This document shows positions 36,078 to 44,969 of a stretch of DNA of 64,000 nucleotides, one piece after another. Origin of the DNA: Bacillota bacterium (GTDB taxonomy: Bacteria; Bacillota; Clostridia; Acetivibrionales; JANLFN01); NCBI GenBank assembly GCA_023421675.1, contig JAEZTC010000014.1, positions 1 to 64,000 on the forward strand, given 5' to 3'. Position 1 is the first letter of the stretch; every line of letters starts with the position of its first letter. Below the pieces are notes generated by a model, which saw only the letters and a program-made list of their open reading frames with translations, was not told the DNA's origin and searched no databases. Made by a program: the position numbers and the translations under genes.

Positions 36078-37433
36078 ATGAAGAATAAATTAATACCTCC
36101 GGTTATAGTATTCAGCCTAATTGCCTTATTAATGGCTTCGCTGTTTATAGCAAGTATTGGCACTGCATTTGACGATAACAAGGAACTTCAAAAAGACTCA
36201 ATTGTTGATGCAAATGATATAATCAAACTTGCCGGGGATTTTCTCGACAGTGGAAACAGTTCAAATCTAGTTTCAGCAATTCAAAAAACAGGGTTCAGTC
36301 TTATACTTTATGAGCCTTCCGGGTTAGTTATTTATGACAGCCAGGATAAAAACAATGCAGGCAAAACTGAAGACATTAATAAAATATCTGCTCAAACAGC
36401 TCTAAATCAGAAATTATATATAGTAATCTCTCATGGTAATAAAATGGCTATGGCCTTATTATCAAACCCTCGGGTAAAGCCCAATATGGGTAATATTAAA
36501 CAAAGCATTACAAATAAAGCCTGGCTTTTATTTGCCGGATTTATCTTAATAATTCTTACTATGTTTTTATTTATATACCTTTATATTCTTCGTCCTTTCA
36601 AGAAGCTTGAACGTTTTGCCGGTGAAGTTGCGAAAGGGAATCTGGACATGCCTCTTGCTCAAAACAGGCAAAACTTTTTCGGAGCTTTTACCTGGGCTTT
36701 TGATATGCTTCGTAATGAGCTTAAAACCTCAACGGAAAAGGCTACCGAAGCAGAAAAAACCAAGAAGGAACTTGTTGCTGCTCTGTCACATGATGTCAGA
36801 ACACCAATTGCCTCAATAAAAGCTTACAGTGAATGTCTTCAAAGCCTGCAGGACAAGAATTCCCAAAGAGCCGAGAAATATATTGAAGTTATTCTTAACA
36901 AGACGGATGAAATCACAAAGCTTTCCCAGGATATGTTTCTACATGCACTTTCAGACCTGGAAAAGCTTGAAATAAATCCAAAGGAGCATCAAAGCCGTAA
37001 TTTGATTCTAGATTTAATTGAACCTTTAATGCTCCAATTTGACAACAGAATTGAATTTACCTCCCAAATACCTGATGTTGCTGTCCTTTCAGATAAAATA
37101 AGGCTTGCACAGGTCTTTGAGAACATTATATCAAATGCATCAAAATACGCTCCAGAAAGTGATATACTCATATCTTCATATATAACTGACGGTTATCTTG
37201 TATGCTGCTTTAAGGATAAAGGGAGCGGCGTGGCACCTGAGGATATTCCATTTATATTTGATAAGTTTTACCGCGGGATAAATGCACAAGAAAGTAAGGA
37301 ACCGGGGTCCGGACTTGGGCTATACATCTCCCGGTACATTATGGAGAAAACAGGCGGCAGCATAAAAGCCTATAATTATTCTGAAGACAGCTCAAACGGG
37401 TTTGCTGTTGAGGTTTATCTCAGAATGATCTAA
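36078..37433 (+). CDS. Sensor histidine kinase (module 2)
   Basis: 451 residues. Membrane helices at about 8-28 and 150-172 enclose a roughly 120-residue extracellular domain. HAMP, HisKA (ALSHDVRTPIAS, His near 237) and HATPase (NIISNASKYA, DKGSGV, GSGLGLYISRYIM) follow. GAGGT precedes the ATG, 3 bases after the regulator stop. Confidence 0.92.
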   Translation: MKNKLIPPVIVFSLIALLMASLFIASIGTAFDDNKELQKDSIVDANDIIKLAGDFLDSGNSSNLVSAIQKTGFSLILYEPSGLVIYDSQDKNNAGKTEDINKISAQTALNQKLYIVISHGNKMAMALLSNPRVKPNMGNIKQSITNKAWLLFAGFILIILTMFLFIYLYILRPFKKLERFAGEVAKGNLDMPLAQNRQNFFGAFTWAFDMLRNELKTSTEKATEAEKTKKELVAALSHDVRTPIASIKAYSECLQSLQDKNSQRAEKYIEVILNKTDEITKLSQDMFLHALSDLEKLEINPKEHQSRNLILDLIEPLMLQFDNRIEFTSQIPDVAVLSDKIRLAQVFENIISNASKYAPESDILISSYITDGYLVCCFKDKGSGVAPEDIPFIFDKFYRGINAQESKEPGSGLGLYISRYIMEKTGGSIKAYNYSEDSSNGFAVEVYLRMI

Positions 37434-37537
37434 TGCTTGTTAAAGAAAAATTAAGAATTAAAAGCCTTACTGTTAAAGATTATTTAAAGACCGAAATGTT
37501 AAATTTAAATCACATTAAAAAAGTAAGGTGGTTAAAT

Positions 37538-38299
37538 ATGAAACAGGTAATTATAAAAACAGCATCCCTCTGTAAGAGTTACTCCACAAACGGACAACAG
37601 AACCATGTTCTCAGGAATATTGAACTTGAGATTTACAAGGGTGATTTTACGGTAATAATGGGCAGCTCAGGCTCCGGAAAGTCCACACTCCTTTATAATT
37701 TAAGCGGCATGGATACCCCAACGCAGGGTGAAGTCCATTTTAACGGTAATCGAATAGATAATCTTACCGAAGGCGAATTGGCAGCATTCAGACGCAAAGA
37801 TATAGGTTTTATATTTCAGCAGATGCATCTTGTATCAAATCTTTCTATTTTTGAAAACATTACAGTACCTGGTTATCTTCTAAAAAAATATTCCGGTAAA
37901 GAGGTTGAGAAAAGGGCTGAGAACCTTCTCGAAAAAACTGATATCAAAGAACTGAAATACAGGCTTCCATCACAGATTTCAGGAGGTCAGCAGCAAAGAG
38001 CAGCTGTCGCCAGAGCGCTTATAAATGAACCTACTCTGTTATTTGCGGATGAACCTACTGGTGCTTTAAATTCAAAAGCAGGTAATGAGATTTTAAAGCT
38101 TCTGACTGATTTAAACAGGGACGGTCAGAGCATCCTAATGGTTACACACGACATAAAAGCCGCAATAAGAGCAGACAGGATAATTTATCTGCAGGACGGC
38201 CACATAACAGGTGAAATATGCCTGGATAAATACCAGCCCGATACCAAACTTGACAGAGAAAAGCAGGTCCTTGCCTGGCTTACTTCAAAAGGGTGGTGA
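37538..38299 (+). CDS. ABC transporter ATPase (module 2)
   Basis: 253 residues. Walker A GSSGSGKST, Q-loop FIFQQMH, signature ISGGQQQRAAVARAL, Walker B LLFADEPTGALN and H-loop THD. ATG at 37538 follows AAGGTGG; the longer frame starting at the kinase stop (37433) has no ribosome site. It powers the permease that follows. Confidence 0.93.
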   Translation: MKQVIIKTASLCKSYSTNGQQNHVLRNIELEIYKGDFTVIMGSSGSGKSTLLYNLSGMDTPTQGEVHFNGNRIDNLTEGELAAFRRKDIGFIFQQMHLVSNLSIFENITVPGYLLKKYSGKEVEKRAENLLEKTDIKELKYRLPSQISGGQQQRAAVARALINEPTLLFADEPTGALNSKAGNEILKLLTDLNRDGQSILMVTHDIKAAIRADRIIYLQDGHITGEICLDKYQPDTKLDREKQVLAWLTSKGW

Positions 38300-38304
38300 T
38301 TAAT

Positions 38305-40647
38305 GTGGCTGTTATAAAGTTCATGCTTGCCAACCTTAGAAAAAGAAAAAGCTATTCAATTGTTATAGGAATTTTAATATTTCTTACCGGACTAATTCTG
38401 TCGGTCACTGTTTCAACAGCCCAAAAAGCAAACGAGGCCTACGATACAGCCTTTAACAATATGGAGGGTCCCCATCTCATCTATTATATTCCTGAGAATG
38501 ATTATAAAGCAGAGTATAAAACCTGGTTTGAAAACCGTCCCGAAGTAGAATCGGTGAAAATCCGACAGTTAAAATTTTATAACGGCGGAGTTTTCAAAAA
38601 GATTGGCAATATTTTAAAAGACGGAACTGACAATCACTTATTTGTCTATAATCCAGATGATAAAATGAGGCTTATAGATGCGGCAAACCCCAGTGCCAAC
38701 CTTTCCAGGGGTGAAATTTATATGCCCTATGTATACAAAACAAAGTATGGGGTAGAAACCAACGATACAGTAGACTATCAATTCGGAAGCAATATAATGA
38801 GTTTCAAAGTGGCGGGCTTTATAGAAGATCCCATATCAGGTGCCGACATGATGGGCTCGAAATTCTTTTATATTTCCAGTGAGGATTCAAGAAGGATATC
38901 TTCTCTATGTAAATCCAATCTGGATAACACTATACAGCAAAACATACGTCTAAAAAATTTCAGTGAGTCTTCAGTTTATAAGCTGGAGAAGGAATTCAAC
39001 AAGAATTTTGAATCGTTAAACGGCGGCGTATCTACCTACATGGATAACAAAAGCGGCCATCTGACACTTCCAAGAATGGCGGTGACTGTACTTATTGCTT
39101 TTGCAATAATTCTTTCTATAATAACAATTACAATTTTGCGATACGCCATACTTGCAACAATTGAATCAGATTACACAAACATAGGAATTCTTAAATCCCT
39201 TGGTTTTACACCTTCTATGGTACAGGTGGCAATTACCGGACAATATATATCCATTGCAATTTTTTCAGGGTTTTTAAGCCTGCTGGCGGGAGTTTTTGTA
39301 ACACCTGTTATCGGGAAAATAATAATGGAATCGTCGGGATTGTTTTTTAATGGACACTTGTCTCTTATTGCAGGGACTTTAACCTTGTTGGCAATTGTTT
39401 TCATAATCGCGGTATTTACTTTTATTACAGCACGGCGAACAAATAAAATAACCCCTATTCAGGCCATAGCCAACGGTTCGTCTCCTGTATACTTTGCTTC
39501 AAGGCTTTCTGTGAAGCTTGAAAAATTGAAATTTATTCCCTTTGACCTGCGAATGGCGGTTAAGCAGTTTATGACAAAGTCAAAACGCTACATTCTGCTT
39601 ATTACCATTTCCACTCTTCTGGCATATGCGCTGGTATTTTTTCTGGGACTTTTAAATATGTTCAACAGTGAGAAAGCAATATCCATGGTTGGTGGTCAGC
39701 TATATGATATTGAACTTGATACCGATACAAAAGCTGATGCAGAAAAAATACTTACACAAATGAAAAAGGATTATGGAATCGAATTTACAGTCTATAGGAC
39801 AAGCGAGCAATTGATAATTGACGATGAAAAGACTTCAGTGCAGGTAAGCGACGACTTCGATTCCTCTGGGCAGATGGTAACCCTTGAAGGCAAGCACCCT
39901 AAACATGATAATGAAATTGCCCTGTCTGCTTCATTGAAAGCAAAGTTTGGCAAAGGGAAAGGCGAATATTTATCAATAAGGGATAGTAAAGGCAATCAGC
40001 ATCAATTTCTTATAACGGGTATTTTTCAGACTATAGATAATGACGGTAAGTATGCAAGGATTCACGAATCTGGAATGAATGCTCTTTTCCCTGGATATAA
40101 ATTAAATGAAGCTTATATCACCCTTAAAAGCCATGACAACTTGGATAAAACAATCAGTGAAATGCAGCAAAGATATACAGGCTATGATGAGATATCAAAT
40201 GAGAGAGTACAGTCAGAAGATAAACTGATAACTATTAAATCGATTTTTTCGGGCATTTCAACGCTTATATTTGTATTGACCGTAATACTCATAGGCTTCA
40301 TTATACTACTCATAATGAAAATAACTGTTTACAATGAAACCAAAGAATTCGGTATATACAAGGCTATTGGCTTCAGTTCGCTGCGGCTACGGCTTCAGCT
40401 TACACTTAGGTTTGTGCTTGTTACCTTTACCGGCAGTATTGCAGGAGCAATTCTGGAGCTTTTATCTGGTTCACAGCTATTCTCACTGTTGCTTAAAGGA
40501 GTAGGCCTTGCAAGATTTAAAATTGATTTTAATTTATTGAGTATTATTGTACCGATACTTTTCATTACAGTTATATCAATGCTTTCAGCATTTGTTACAT
40601 CAAGGAATACCCGGAAGGTTTCAGCTTATGCATTAATAAACGAGTAG
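38305..40647 (+). CDS. FtsX-like ABC transporter permease (module 2)
   Basis: About 780 residues with two FtsX domains: a helix near 15-35, an extracellular domain, three helices near 255-385, a fourth near 430-455, a second extracellular domain, and three C-terminal helices. Start GTG at 38305 is chosen for the GGTGGTGAT site just upstream, inside the end of the ATPase gene; GTG 38293 and ATG 38323 are alternatives. Probable exporter of a peptide or amphiphile sensed by the linked kinase. Confidence 0.9.
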   Translation: MAVIKFMLANLRKRKSYSIVIGILIFLTGLILSVTVSTAQKANEAYDTAFNNMEGPHLIYYIPENDYKAEYKTWFENRPEVESVKIRQLKFYNGGVFKKIGNILKDGTDNHLFVYNPDDKMRLIDAANPSANLSRGEIYMPYVYKTKYGVETNDTVDYQFGSNIMSFKVAGFIEDPISGADMMGSKFFYISSEDSRRISSLCKSNLDNTIQQNIRLKNFSESSVYKLEKEFNKNFESLNGGVSTYMDNKSGHLTLPRMAVTVLIAFAIILSIITITILRYAILATIESDYTNIGILKSLGFTPSMVQVAITGQYISIAIFSGFLSLLAGVFVTPVIGKIIMESSGLFFNGHLSLIAGTLTLLAIVFIIAVFTFITARRTNKITPIQAIANGSSPVYFASRLSVKLEKLKFIPFDLRMAVKQFMTKSKRYILLITISTLLAYALVFFLGLLNMFNSEKAISMVGGQLYDIELDTDTKADAEKILTQMKKDYGIEFTVYRTSEQLIIDDEKTSVQVSDDFDSSGQMVTLEGKHPKHDNEIALSASLKAKFGKGKGEYLSIRDSKGNQHQFLITGIFQTIDNDGKYARIHESGMNALFPGYKLNEAYITLKSHDNLDKTISEMQQRYTGYDEISNERVQSEDKLITIKSIFSGISTLIFVLTVILIGFIILLIMKITVYNETKEFGIYKAIGFSSLRLRLQLTLRFVLVTFTGSIAGAILELLSGSQLFSLLLKGVGLARFKIDFNLLSIIVPILFITVISMLSAFVTSRNTRKVSAYALINE

Positions 40648-40661
40648 CAGACTTCCTAATG

Positions 40662-40690
40662 AGAGGGAACCGTGATTTACGTGTTCCCTT
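40662..40690 (+). terminator. Stem-loop after the permease gene
   Basis: AGGGAAC/GTTCCCT arms form a stable stem 15 bases after the stop, but the following T-tract is poor. It may be a terminator or an mRNA 3' stabiliser. Confidence 0.45.
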
Positions 40691-40729
40691 CATCCTTAGA
40701 AGTGTGTGACAGCAGTAAGTCAGAAAAGT

Positions 40730-41050
40730 CTATTTCTTCTTACATACAGTATTGCCTAATATAGCCATTGCAGCAATTACAATAAATAGCCCCCAGGGCA
40801 TCATCAATTTGAGTATAGAATTAGGAAACTCAAATTTGTAATAGACTGAAATGCCCAACATTATAGTTATGACTCCAAGTCCACCCCCTACAACCCTGCA
40901 CAGTCGCTTTATATTATATTTTTCTTTCTCTTGTTTACTTGCTGTATTAAATCCCGCAATCAGGAAACTTCCTTTCCCTGATAAAAGAATTACGGACAAC
41001 ACTGCAATTATAGCAGTTACTGCCCATGCTAACCATATTGGTCCATTCAT
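40730..41050 (-). CDS. DUF3784-like small membrane protein
   Basis: 106 residues with three hydrophobic helices (about 5-25, 50-68, 78-98) and the charged segment GFNTASKQEKEKYNIKRLCR between the first two, which I recall as the DUF3784 signature. Function unknown. ATG at 41050 follows GGGTGAT by 4 bases. Confidence 0.75.
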   Translation of the reverse strand: MNGPIWLAWAVTAIIAVLSVILLSGKGSFLIAGFNTASKQEKEKYNIKRLCRVVGGGLGVITIMLGISVYYKFEFPNSILKLMMPWGLFIVIAAMAILGNTVCKKK

Positions 41051-41243
41051 TAAAATCACCCAAAAAATAAAATGTTATTTCTTTATTCAATAAATAAACA
41101 ACAATTTTGTGTACTTTGTCAACATCAAGTTTCATGTAATTGACAGTAGGCTTTATAAATAGTACCTCTGTTTTCATTAAAGACCCACACAAATTTCACT
41201 GGGATAAGGATACAAATACGATAACAATTACAATAGTACAAAG

Positions 41244-41276
41244 AAAAAACAACCTGCAAAAACAGGTTGTTTTTTT
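41244..41276 (-). terminator. Intrinsic terminator after the second BlaR1-type gene
   Basis: AAAAAACAACCTG/CAGGTTGTTTTTT forms a long A/T-flanked stem with a 6-base loop. It reads as a terminator on either strand. Confidence 0.85.
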
Positions 41277-41297
41277 CGTATGAATCAAAATATGTAT

Positions 41298-42962
41298 TTA
41301 AGAAACTTTTACTTTAAACCAATAGGTTATTTCATTGTTTCCGTTTCCCCAGTTAACATCGCAAAGGAACAAATATTCTCCGGCTTTATTCGGAACAGTG
41401 ATACGGGCTTTACCCGGAATAGTGTTCTGGTTGTTGTTTGAAGGGTAAGAAACAAGTTGGTCCACTTTTCTGCTTTTATCAAACAATAAAATATTATAAG
41501 CTGGCTTATTCAACCCCTGTACATCACCTACCTGAAGTTCTATTACCGATCCAGGTTTTACATCTTCAGCATTAAGTGCCTTGTCAGCAAGATTGTTATC
41601 TGCGCCAAAACTGGTATTCCCGACCTTCCCATTCGGTTTGCCGGTGTAATTTGCATCACCCCTGAGCCATGAAATATTCTTACCTTCACAACTAATGACA
41701 AACGAAGGATAGGTTGATGGGTAATCTTTTACACTTTTTAGCATTCTATCAAGTTCAGGATCAGTCTGCTTATCCTGGTTTACAGTTTTATCCGAATTAC
41801 CGGTAGACTCTTTGACATCAACCTGTTTTTGTACAATGTCTGAACCGTTACTTTTAGTACTTTCGGGCTGTAAAGTTGTCTTTGCTGAATTATCTTTTTC
41901 TGTTTTAGTATTCGTTGCCGCCGGAGCTGTAAGACTTGAACACCCCATAAACAGGGTTGTAAGTAGGACAATTAAAATCCAAATAACGGATGTTTTTTTA
42001 AATGATGATATCATACTAATTCTCCTTGAGCTATATTTACTTGCAAAACCGAGGGTTCCTGGAATCCAGCTTGTTTGTGATAATAATTGAAACATGTTGA
42101 TTATGGTATGCCCATACTTTTTCTTCTCATCACTACTTAGTAAGGATAATACTGACGCATCGCATGCAATTTCACAATCTTGTTTCATTTTATGGAAAGA
42201 GAACCAAATTACCGGATTAAACCAGTGAAACACATGAATCACAGCTATTATAACATTCATTATGAGATCTTTCCGTCTGATATGGGAAAGTTCATGCATA
42301 AAAATATATTTAAGCTCTTCTGCTGATAATTTACTGATTGCATCTCTGGGAATTATAATTTTGGGGCGAAAAGACCCATAAACGGCAGGTGATTCCAGCC
42401 TAGTATTAAAATAAACAATTATTTTTCTTCTAATATTCAGTTGAGATTTACACAGTTCAAGAATATTAATAATATTCTGATCTTGGCATACAAGCTGCTT
42501 CTTTAATTTGAATAATTGAATTGTATTAACAGTAAGCATATATGGAAGTACAACCACCATACCTGCCAACCAGAGTATTGTAACAACATTATAGCTATAA
42601 GCTGGTTTTACACTTTCATTCACAGCCAGCTGCGGTTTACTTACTTCAGAAGACATAGGATTCTTAATATTAGCGTGATCACTCTTTATCAGAGGTGTAA
42701 TGTAATCCTGTAGACCTGTTTTCTCTGTGACTGATGAAGTAATTTCCTGGTTAGGTTCCAAAGTAAAGTTTGGGATATTTAGAGGAACTTTTACCGAGAA
42801 AGGTAATAACAAGCGAATTATTAGTACAAACCAGATACTATAATGAAGCCTGGCACTCATCTTCTTCCTGAATATGGCTTTTACAAGCAGAATTCCACCT
42901 GCTAATATACTAGCCATTATTGACATAAATATAACCTTATCACAGAGTTCATTTAAATTCAC
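41298..42962 (-). CDS. BlaR1/MecR1-type M56 membrane metallopeptidase sensor, second copy
   Basis: 554 residues. Four hydrophobic helices surround the zinc site HELSHIRRKDL (near residue 221), with CEIACDASVL downstream. A lipobox-like end (FMGCSSLT) after the last helix leads into a Lys/Ser/Thr linker and a C-terminal Ig-like domain (ISWLRGDANYTG ... YLFLCDVNWGNG). As in the first copy this is not a PBP-type sensor. The start is GTG at 42962, overlapping the BlaI stop as GTGA. Confidence 0.85.
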   Translation of the reverse strand: MNLNELCDKVIFMSIMASILAGGILLVKAIFRKKMSARLHYSIWFVLIIRLLLPFSVKVPLNIPNFTLEPNQEITSSVTEKTGLQDYITPLIKSDHANIKNPMSSEVSKPQLAVNESVKPAYSYNVVTILWLAGMVVVLPYMLTVNTIQLFKLKKQLVCQDQNIINILELCKSQLNIRRKIIVYFNTRLESPAVYGSFRPKIIIPRDAISKLSAEELKYIFMHELSHIRRKDLIMNVIIAVIHVFHWFNPVIWFSFHKMKQDCEIACDASVLSLLSSDEKKKYGHTIINMFQLLSQTSWIPGTLGFASKYSSRRISMISSFKKTSVIWILIVLLTTLFMGCSSLTAPAATNTKTEKDNSAKTTLQPESTKSNGSDIVQKQVDVKESTGNSDKTVNQDKQTDPELDRMLKSVKDYPSTYPSFVISCEGKNISWLRGDANYTGKPNGKVGNTSFGADNNLADKALNAEDVKPGSVIELQVGDVQGLNKPAYNILLFDKSRKVDQLVSYPSNNNQNTIPGKARITVPNKAGEYLFLCDVNWGNGNNEITYWFKVKVS

Positions 42963-43357
42963 TTACCGTCATCCTTTCCATGCTCTATTTTTTCATCAAA
43001 CATCTCCCTTAATTTTTTTATTTCTGTTAGAGACATTTTGTCTTCTTTTATAAAATTTGCAATAAGTTTATAAAATGAACCATCATATGCCTTTTGTACA
43101 AAGCTTTTTGTCTCCTCCATTACACAATCCTCTTTTTTTACAAGCGGATAGAATTCATACTGAACAGTATTATTCAGGATACCTAACGCACCTTTTTTGA
43201 CAAGCCTGCTTATAAGCGTGTGTATTGTTTTAGGCTTCCAATCTGAAGAAGATTTCAAGGCTTCTATTATTTTTGTAGTATTAAGAGGGGATTCCTCCCA
43301 TAACACTTTCATTATAAGCCATTCAGCATCTGATATCCTGCAGCTTTTATTTTTCAT
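42959..43357 (-). CDS. BlaI/MecI-family repressor, second copy
   Basis: 132 residues. Winged helix (DAEWLIMKVLWEE, then WKPKTIHTLISRLVKKGALG) and C-terminal dimerisation helices. AAGGAGAG precedes the ATG. A perfect 20-bp inverted repeat with two BlaI cores lies just upstream and should be its operator. Coupled to the peptidase gene. Confidence 0.92.
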   Translation of the reverse strand: MKNKSCRISDAEWLIMKVLWEESPLNTTKIIEALKSSSDWKPKTIHTLISRLVKKGALGILNNTVQYEFYPLVKKEDCVMEETKSFVQKAYDGSFYKLIANFIKEDKMSLTEIKKLREMFDEKIEHGKDDGK

Positions 43358-43367
43358 TCCTTACTCT

Positions 43368-43413
43368 CCTTCCTACAAGTGTAGTCTAGATACAGACTAC
43401 ACTTGTAGGAAGG
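43368..43413 (-). promoter_or_regulatory. BlaI-type double operator (perfect 20-bp inverted repeat)
   Basis: Arms 43368-43387 and 43394-43413 are perfectly complementary, with a 6-base spacer. Each holds a TACA-n2-TGTA-like core (CTACAAGTGTAG, CTACACTTGTAG). It begins 11 bases upstream of the repressor ATG. Confidence 0.85.
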
Positions 43414-43545
43414 TTTTGTCAAGGGTTTCCTGTAAAAAAATACATTATTCTATAAGAGGTACTTTTACCTGAACTGCCGCGAATGCCTTCACAGTCACTC
43501 AACACAACTGTTTTTATATACAAATATCCGTCAATAACTAAAAAA

Positions 43546-43570
43546 GACTTTCAGAGATTTCCTGAAAGCC
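43546..43570 (-). terminator. Intrinsic terminator after the 119-residue membrane protein gene
   Basis: CTTTCAG/CTGAAAG stem with following Ts on the minus strand, 23 bases beyond the stop. Confidence 0.7.
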
Positions 43571-43592
43571 TTTTTTATATTCAAATGCATGT

Positions 43593-43952
43593 TTAACTTG
43601 CATTTGTCCTAATTTTGTTTAATTTAGAAACACCTACAAAGCTTAATACTATCATAGGGACTACAAATAAAATATAAGCTAAAAAAACGATACCGCCAAC
43701 TACATATAATATACCGGATGCTATGGCTGCCCAATTCAAGTTCATAAAAAATGCAAGCCAACTAAATATTGTTGCAACTGTTACACAAATCATATGCGGA
43801 GTAACCAATGCGGTGGCAATCGAAGCTCCCAGCCCTTCTACTGCATCCTTTGCTCCCATAATACCACCGGCAAAATAAGATATAACATATATGCTGTACA
43901 ATGTACCCAATACCGCCGATACAAACAGTATTTTACTTCTGTTTCTAAACAT
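43593..43952 (-). CDS. Small membrane protein of unknown function (119 residues)
   Basis: Four hydrophobic segments (about 8-27, 42-66, 70-88, 89-108) with a conserved-looking TPHMICVTVATIFSWLAFFMN stretch split over the second and third. No family name recalled. GGAGTGG precedes the ATG. It has its own terminator and no obvious partner. Confidence 0.7.
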   Translation of the reverse strand: MFRNRSKILFVSAVLGTLYSIYVISYFAGGIMGAKDAVEGLGASIATALVTPHMICVTVATIFSWLAFFMNLNWAAIASGILYVVGGIVFLAYILFVVPMIVLSFVGVSKLNKIRTNAS

Positions 43953-44051
43953 TGCACCACTCCATTGATTACTTAGTGTTTTATTACAATCTTATTATTT
44001 TAAGAATTCAACTTCTTTATTCAGTTAACAAAACATGGTTTTAAACAAAAA

Positions 44052-44080
44052 AGTCCTTTTTTCAACATTCTAAAAGGACT
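44052..44080 (-). terminator. Intrinsic terminator after the 105-residue gene
   Basis: AGTCCTTTT/AAAAGGACT, 11-base loop, then TTTTT on the minus strand. Confidence 0.78.
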
Positions 44081-44134
44081 CTAATCATAACTCAGATTGG
44101 TTATAACTTTTTAATAAAGACCGGTGTATACAAA

Positions 44135-44452
44135 TCAAGACATACTTAACGAATCGATTTTTCTTTGAAGCTCTTTGTCCTTTACATCCTCACTTTGTTT
44201 TTCACCTTCGTTAATTTTGGACTCCAATTTGGAAGCCTCCATCACCTTATCCATAATGATCTTTCTCATTTCGTCGATGGACTCATCAATGACGAAGTTT
44301 TTCTTGATTTCCGCCAGCACTTCATCCTTTGATAGCTCTGCTACATCCATATCAGCGCATACATTTTCGGTGCAGAGCCTGAAAAGTGCCTTGTATTCAT
44401 AATTATCCTCGGTGATATTAAGGCTTACCACCTTTAAATCTGCACATTTCAT
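44135..44452 (-). CDS. Hypothetical soluble protein (105 residues)
   Basis: Unrecognised. A short beta-like start with Cys in KCADLK and LCTENVCADM is followed by charged helices (MRKIIMDKVMEASKLESKI). AGGAGG precedes the ATG. Gap to the upstream peroxiredoxin gene is 23 bases, so the two may share a transcript. Confidence 0.65.
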   Translation of the reverse strand: MKCADLKVVSLNITEDNYEYKALFRLCTENVCADMDVAELSKDEVLAEIKKNFVIDESIDEMRKIIMDKVMEASKLESKINEGEKQSEDVKDKELQRKIDSLSMS

Positions 44453-44475
44453 AATAAAGTCCTCCTATTATATAT

Positions 44476-44946
44476 TTATTTCATATTATTATTGTTTAAC
44501 AGGTTTAGAATCTCCTCTGCATGGTTTTCAGGGGAAACCTTCGGAAATACCTTTACAATAACAAGCTCTTCGTTTATTACAAAGGTTGATCTTATTATCC
44601 CCATATATGTTTTACCGTATAATTTTTTCTCACCCCATGCCCCGTAAGCTTCAGCAACCTTGTGATCCTCATCCGATAAAAGATAAAATGGTAGGCTGAA
44701 TTTATTTATAAACTTTTCATGCGAAGCCTGACTATCAGGGCTTATACCAATTACCACTGCCCCGGCATCAAGTATATAGTCATATACATCTCTGAAGCCG
44801 CAGGCTTCTTTAGTGCATCCAGGTGTATTATCTTTGGGATAGAAATACAGCACTATTTTCTTACCCTTAAAATCGGACAGACTAACATCTTTACCATCAT
44901 AAGACTTTAAACTGAACTCAATTGCTTTATCTCCCTGTTTTAACAT
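44476..44946 (-). CDS. bcp: Thiol peroxidase of the Bcp/PrxQ family
   Basis: 156 residues with a thioredoxin fold. The active site PKDNTPGCTKEACGF carries peroxidatic Cys44 and a resolving Cys49 five residues later, as in alpha2-type PrxQ. It reduces hydrogen and organic peroxides using thioredoxin. GGAGGT precedes the ATG. It lies just downstream of mntH, a natural pairing for oxidative-stress defence. Confidence 0.95.
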   Translation of the reverse strand: MLKQGDKAIEFSLKSYDGKDVSLSDFKGKKIVLYFYPKDNTPGCTKEACGFRDVYDYILDAGAVVIGISPDSQASHEKFINKFSLPFYLLSDEDHKVAEAYGAWGEKKLYGKTYMGIIRSTFVINEELVIVKVFPKVSPENHAEEILNLLNNNNMK

Positions 44947-44969
44947 ATTACTACCTCCATAAATTATTG

